This document shows, one piece after another, positions 61,248-64,000 of a stretch of 64,000 nt of DNA; within the stretch, counting starts at the first letter, position 1; each line of letters begins with the position of its first letter. The notes beneath the pieces were generated by a model that was not told the DNA's origin, did no database searches, and saw nothing but the letters and a program-made list of their open reading frames with translations. The stretch is from JANQGH01 sp039177555 (GTDB lineage Bacteria; Pseudomonadota; Alphaproteobacteria; DSM-16000; Inquilinaceae). The stretch lies in contig JBCDFV010000006.1 of the NCBI GenBank assembly GCA_039177555.1, forward strand, positions 78,953 through 142,952, read 5' to 3'. Both the position numbers and the translations under genes were made by a program.

Positions 61248-62315
61248 ATGCAGAAAGCGGCCAGCTTGAAGGACGTGGCGAGACTAGCCGGGGTTTCGAC
61301 GGCCACGGTCACGCGCGTGCTGCACAATAACGGCTATGTCGGCGAGGAAACCCGTGCGCGCGTCACGAGTGCGCTGAAGGAAACCGGCTATCAGCTGAAC
61401 GTGGTCGCGCAAAGCCTGCGCAAACAGCAGACCCGCACGCTCGGCCACCTGCTGAACACTATCACGCGCAACCCGTTTTTTGCCGAGGTCGCGCTGGGCC
61501 TTGAGGAACAGGCGCTGCGGCATGGCTGCAACGTCTTCATCTACAACGTCCAGGCCAGTGCCGAGCGCGAGCGGCTGGGCGTGGAGACCTTCATCCGTCG
61601 ACGGACGGACGGCATCGTCTTCACCTCGCCCGTCGATCCCGCCAATGTCGAGCTTGCCGCCAAGGCTGGCATTCCAGTCGTCCAGGTCGATTGGTTGGCC
61701 AGAGCGGACCGCAATGCGGTTCTGGTCGACAATGAGGTCGGCGCAGTCGAGGCGATGGAACACCTTTTTGCGCTCGGTCACCGGCGCATAGGCTTCATCG
61801 GCGCGGACCCGGCCCGGTTCCGGCACAGCGCGGACGCCCGTCCGTCCGTTGCCGAACAGCGCCTGTCCGCGTATCGCAAATCTCTGGCTGGGATGGGCAT
61901 CGCGGCCGACGAGGCGTTGGTTCAGATCCGCCCTTACTATTACTCGCTCGACGAACGCGACGCGGCCGAGGGCCATGCGGGCATGCGCGAGCTGCTGGCC
62001 CTGCACCAACGGCCAACCGCGGTCTTCGCAACCTGCGACATCCTGGCCGCCGGCGCGCTGCAGGCCGTTCATGACGCCGGGCTTCGGGTGCCCGACGACA
62101 TTTCTGTCATCGGCTTCGACGATACTTATGCCGCCCGCCTGTCACCACCCTTGACGACGGTGGCCCTGCCCATGCGCGAGATCGGCGAACGCGCCGCCGA
62201 CCTGGTGTTTCGACATATGCCCGCGCCTTCCGACGCCGCGACCGACGCCGATATCGTCACCCTGCCCTCACGGCTGGCCATTCGCGCCTCGACCGCTGCG
62301 CCAGGGTCGCCATAG
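61248..62315 (+). CDS. LacI-family transcriptional regulator
   Basis: 355 residues. The N-terminal helix-turn-helix is 'SLKDVARLAGVSTATVTRVL', followed by the hinge helix 'YQLNVVAQSLRKQQTRTLG' and the periplasmic-binding-type effector domain ('PTAVFATCDILAAGALQAVH', 'ISVIGFDDTYAARLSPPLTTV'). LacI-type proteins usually repress until a sugar binds. Two identical palindromes 80-162 bases after its stop, ahead of a sugar-binding-protein gene, are the probable targets. Regulator and transporter are read in the same direction. The 60950-61247 gap upstream has no clear operator copy of the same sequence. Confidence 0.92.
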   Translation: MQKAASLKDVARLAGVSTATVTRVLHNNGYVGEETRARVTSALKETGYQLNVVAQSLRKQQTRTLGHLLNTITRNPFFAEVALGLEEQALRHGCNVFIYNVQASAERERLGVETFIRRRTDGIVFTSPVDPANVELAAKAGIPVVQVDWLARADRNAVLVDNEVGAVEAMEHLFALGHRRIGFIGADPARFRHSADARPSVAEQRLSAYRKSLAGMGIAADEALVQIRPYYYSLDERDAAEGHAGMRELLALHQRPTAVFATCDILAAGALQAVHDAGLRVPDDISVIGFDDTYAARLSPPLTTVALPMREIGERAADLVFRHMPAPSDAATDADIVTLPSRLAIRASTAAPGSP

Positions 62316-62394
62316 CGCGCGGACCGATTGTCAAGTCGCGGGCGCGCTGTTAGCATAGTTCATGAAAACCCGTTCGCATCTGTATTGCAAACCA

Positions 62395-62414
62395 ATATGT
62401 CATCGATGACATAT
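62395..62414. promoter_or_regulatory. LacI-type operator, distal copy (O2)
   Basis: A 20-base perfect palindrome, ATATGTCATC-GATGACATAT, centred between 62404 and 62405. Its core TGTCATCGATGACA is identical to the proximal copy. It is about 183 bases from the start of the binding-protein gene. The central CG and the TG/CA edges follow the LacI-family pattern TG-N4-CG-N4-CA. Confidence 0.75.
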
Positions 62415-62463
62415 CAGCAAAACTGCCATTTCCGGCGAGAAGGGCTGTCTCGTTGGCCGGATA

Positions 62464-62477
62464 TGTCATCGATGACA
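62464..62477. promoter_or_regulatory. LacI-type operator, proximal copy (O1)
   Basis: A second perfect palindromic core TGTCATCGATGACA, flanked on the left by ATA as in the first copy. Centre-to-centre distance to the first is 66 bases, about six helical turns. Two sites on the same face would allow a DNA loop of the LacI type. Both lie between the regulator and the sugar-binding-protein gene; the remaining 119 bases to the ATG would hold the promoter. Confidence 0.78.
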
Positions 62478-62596
62478 CAACGCAAGTCGGGCCATAGCTG
62501 CCCGGTCGGGCGAACGATGTCCCCCGAGGTCGGCGATCACCCGTCGACAATGACCACGAAACCAGAACAAGATCACAACTGAGGAGGAAACCAGCC

Positions 62597-63886
62597 ATGT
62601 TGAAGAGATCATCCCTACTCTGCGCCGCCACCGCCGCCGCGCTGCTGACCGGCAGCCTGGCAGCCCAAGCCCAGACGGAAGTCGTCTTCTGGCAGTTCAG
62701 GACCCGCGACGCCTATGTCCAGGCCTGGAACGACGCGATCGCAGCGTTCGAGGCGCAGAACCCGGACATCGACGTGGTCATGGAGATCGTGCCCTGGTCG
62801 GAACAGCAGCAGCGGCTGGTCAGCGCCCTGACTTCGGGCGGCCTGCCGGACGTGTCCTTCCTGGGCAACAATGTCGTCGCCCAGTTCCAAGCCATCGGTG
62901 CGCTGGCGCCGCTGGACGCCTATTTCGAGACCTATTCCGAGGCGGAAGGCTATAGCGTCGCCGACGATATCTGGCCCGGCGATCGCGGCTATTACAATCT
63001 GGACGGCCAATGGTGGGCATCGCCCTTGGCAGTCGAGACGCGTGCGCTCTATTACCGGCGGGACCTGTTCGAACAGGCCGGGCTTGATCCAAACTCGCCG
63101 CCGGAGACCTGGGCGGAGATGCTGGACGCCGCCGAAGCCATCACCGAGGCCACGGACGGCGCGGTCTATGGCTGGGCCGCGCCGATGAGCATCGACTATC
63201 TGACCCTGCACAACTTTATGAGCGTCTATCTCTCGCACGGCGCCCGGCTGTTGAACGATGAGGGCCAATGCGGGCTGGACAGCGACGAGTTCCGCCAGGC
63301 TCTGGCCGCCTATATCGGCGCCTATGAGGCTGGCGTGACCCACCCGGACGCCGCCACCATGCCGGGCAATGAAATGCGGCGCGGCTTCCTGGACGGCCGG
63401 TACGCCATGATCGTCGACCATCCCGGCATCTGGGCCGACCTGCACAACGAGGGCGCGGCGTTTGCCGATGATGTCGCCGTCGCCATGGTGCCGGAAGGAC
63501 CCGAAGGCCGCTTCGCCTTCCTGGGCGGCTGGCCGCTCGTTCTGTGGGCGGAATCCGATGTGAAGGACGCGGCGGCGGAATGGATCCTCTTTGCCACCCG
63601 GCCGGAAGGCGCGTTGCGCGAGCTGTCAGTCAGTTCGGGCATGATCCCGGGCAGCGCTCGCATGGCCCAACAGGACCCGTGGGACGAATATCCCTTCACC
63701 GTCTTTGTCGAGCAGTTGCAGCAGGCCTATCCCTATCAGCATCCCGACCAGGCGATCGCGGAAATGGGCCAGCTTGAGGTCGACACGATCCAGACGGCGA
63801 TCCAAACGGTCGCGCTGGGCCAAAGCGATGTCGATGACGCCGTCGCCGCCCTGTGCGACGAGATCAACGAGGTGTTGAGCCGCTAG
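62597..63886 (+). CDS. Sugar ABC transporter substrate-binding protein (family 1)
   Basis: 429 residues, with the excellent ribosome site AGGAGG before the ATG. A signal peptide ('LLCAATAAALLTGSLAAQA-QT') is followed by a family 1 binding protein: 'VVFWQFRTRDAYVQAWNDAIAAFEAQNP', 'SALTSGGLPDVSFLGNNVVAQF', and 'AFLGGWPLVLWAESDVKDAAAEWILFATRP'. It probably binds an oligosaccharide or glycoside. The LacI regulator and the paired operators upstream indicate sugar-induced expression. It should head an ABC operon whose other genes lie beyond the window. Confidence 0.92.
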   Translation: MLKRSSLLCAATAAALLTGSLAAQAQTEVVFWQFRTRDAYVQAWNDAIAAFEAQNPDIDVVMEIVPWSEQQQRLVSALTSGGLPDVSFLGNNVVAQFQAIGALAPLDAYFETYSEAEGYSVADDIWPGDRGYYNLDGQWWASPLAVETRALYYRRDLFEQAGLDPNSPPETWAEMLDAAEAITEATDGAVYGWAAPMSIDYLTLHNFMSVYLSHGARLLNDEGQCGLDSDEFRQALAAYIGAYEAGVTHPDAATMPGNEMRRGFLDGRYAMIVDHPGIWADLHNEGAAFADDVAVAMVPEGPEGRFAFLGGWPLVLWAESDVKDAAAEWILFATRPEGALRELSVSSGMIPGSARMAQQDPWDEYPFTVFVEQLQQAYPYQHPDQAIAEMGQLEVDTIQTAIQTVALGQSDVDDAVAALCDEINEVLSR

Positions 63887-63914
63887 GCCCCTCACCCACC
63901 CGGCGTTGACTGCC

Positions 63915-64000
63915 ATGCCGAAAAGCGCCGCCGTGGCCCCCCGCCGGCCCCCCGGCCCCACCACAGGCCGGGCCGGGGGGCGGCCGCCGCCGGGCCGGCC
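63915..64000 (+). CDS. Start of the next gene, probably an ABC permease, cut by the window
   Basis: The ATG at 63915 opens a frame 'MPKSAAVAPRRPPGPTTGRA' that continues, all Gly/Pro/Arg-rich, to the window edge. Sugar permeases downstream of binding-protein genes often start with such a short basic, proline-rich tail before the first helix, so position supports the call. However, the last ~60 bases are almost only G and C, so the sequence quality here is uncertain. No ribosome site is evident. Confidence 0.35.
   Translation, partial: MPKSAAVAPRRPPGPTTGRAGGRPPPGR

Overview
The window is GC-rich, densely coding DNA, most likely from a free-living aerobic or microaerobic alphaproteobacterium. 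The lineage is inferred from a complete ccoNOQP-ccoGHIS (fixNOQP-fixGHIS) cluster behind a perfect FNR/FixK box, an ATP12-family F1-ATPase chaperone gene (known from alphaproteobacteria and mitochondria), the pccA/pccB arrangement, and many solute-binding-protein ABC systems. I see no phage, IS element, CRISPR array or rRNA. There is one tRNA gene, tRNA-Leu(GAG).

Layout. 1-4.8 kb: the 3' part of a GH65 glycoside phosphorylase, a serine hydrolase, an M42 peptidase and a methyltransferase. 4.9-7.3 kb: a GFA-type zinc protein, then a three-gene HupE-type membrane cluster. 7.5-16.4 kb: a phosphoribosyltransferase and the full cbb3 oxidase structural and assembly cluster (minus strand), divergent from a DUF2189 membrane protein. 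17.5-28.0 kb: a carbohydrate uptake and oxidation island. It holds a PhyH dioxygenase, an ABC importer with a 2-hydroxyacid dehydrogenase inside the operon, and a convergent operon of three Gfo/Idh/MocA oxidoreductases. 28.1-32.6 kb: a guanidine operon (minus strand), consisting of a guanidine-I (ykkC) riboswitch, a binding protein, a permease, an ATPase, an arginase-fold guanidine hydrolase and a small protein with a histidine-rich N-terminus. 32.9-46.2 kb: small envelope proteins, a decayed VOC-family remnant, a seven-gene CoA-ester/redox operon, a RoxA-like ribosomal oxygenase, and a maeB-mgtE-thioesterase-DUF3253-ivd operon. 46.4-52.8 kb: a TIR-like hypothetical protein beside tRNA-Leu, then lipB and the propionyl-CoA carboxylase region. 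54.3-60.9 kb: housekeeping genes (ATP12 chaperone, HAD, Rlu, CrcB, DUF1499, RarA, HtrA, YHS). 61.2-64 kb: a LacI-type regulator, two identical palindromic operators and a sugar-binding protein, with a partial following gene at the window edge.

The best candidate for something not fully described is the guanidine operon. The riboswitch names the ligand, the ABC importer would bring guanidine in, and the hydrolase would split it to urea and ammonia. Known bacterial guanidine hydrolases are nickel enzymes loaded by HypA/HypB-like helpers. Here no such helpers lie in the operon; the last gene instead encodes a 143-residue protein with ten histidines in its first 25 residues, a plausible alternative metallochaperone. 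Other items worth attention are an isomerase gene that appears to start with ATC, the paired LacI operators, the likely bidirectional FNR-box promoter, and the decayed VOC gene.
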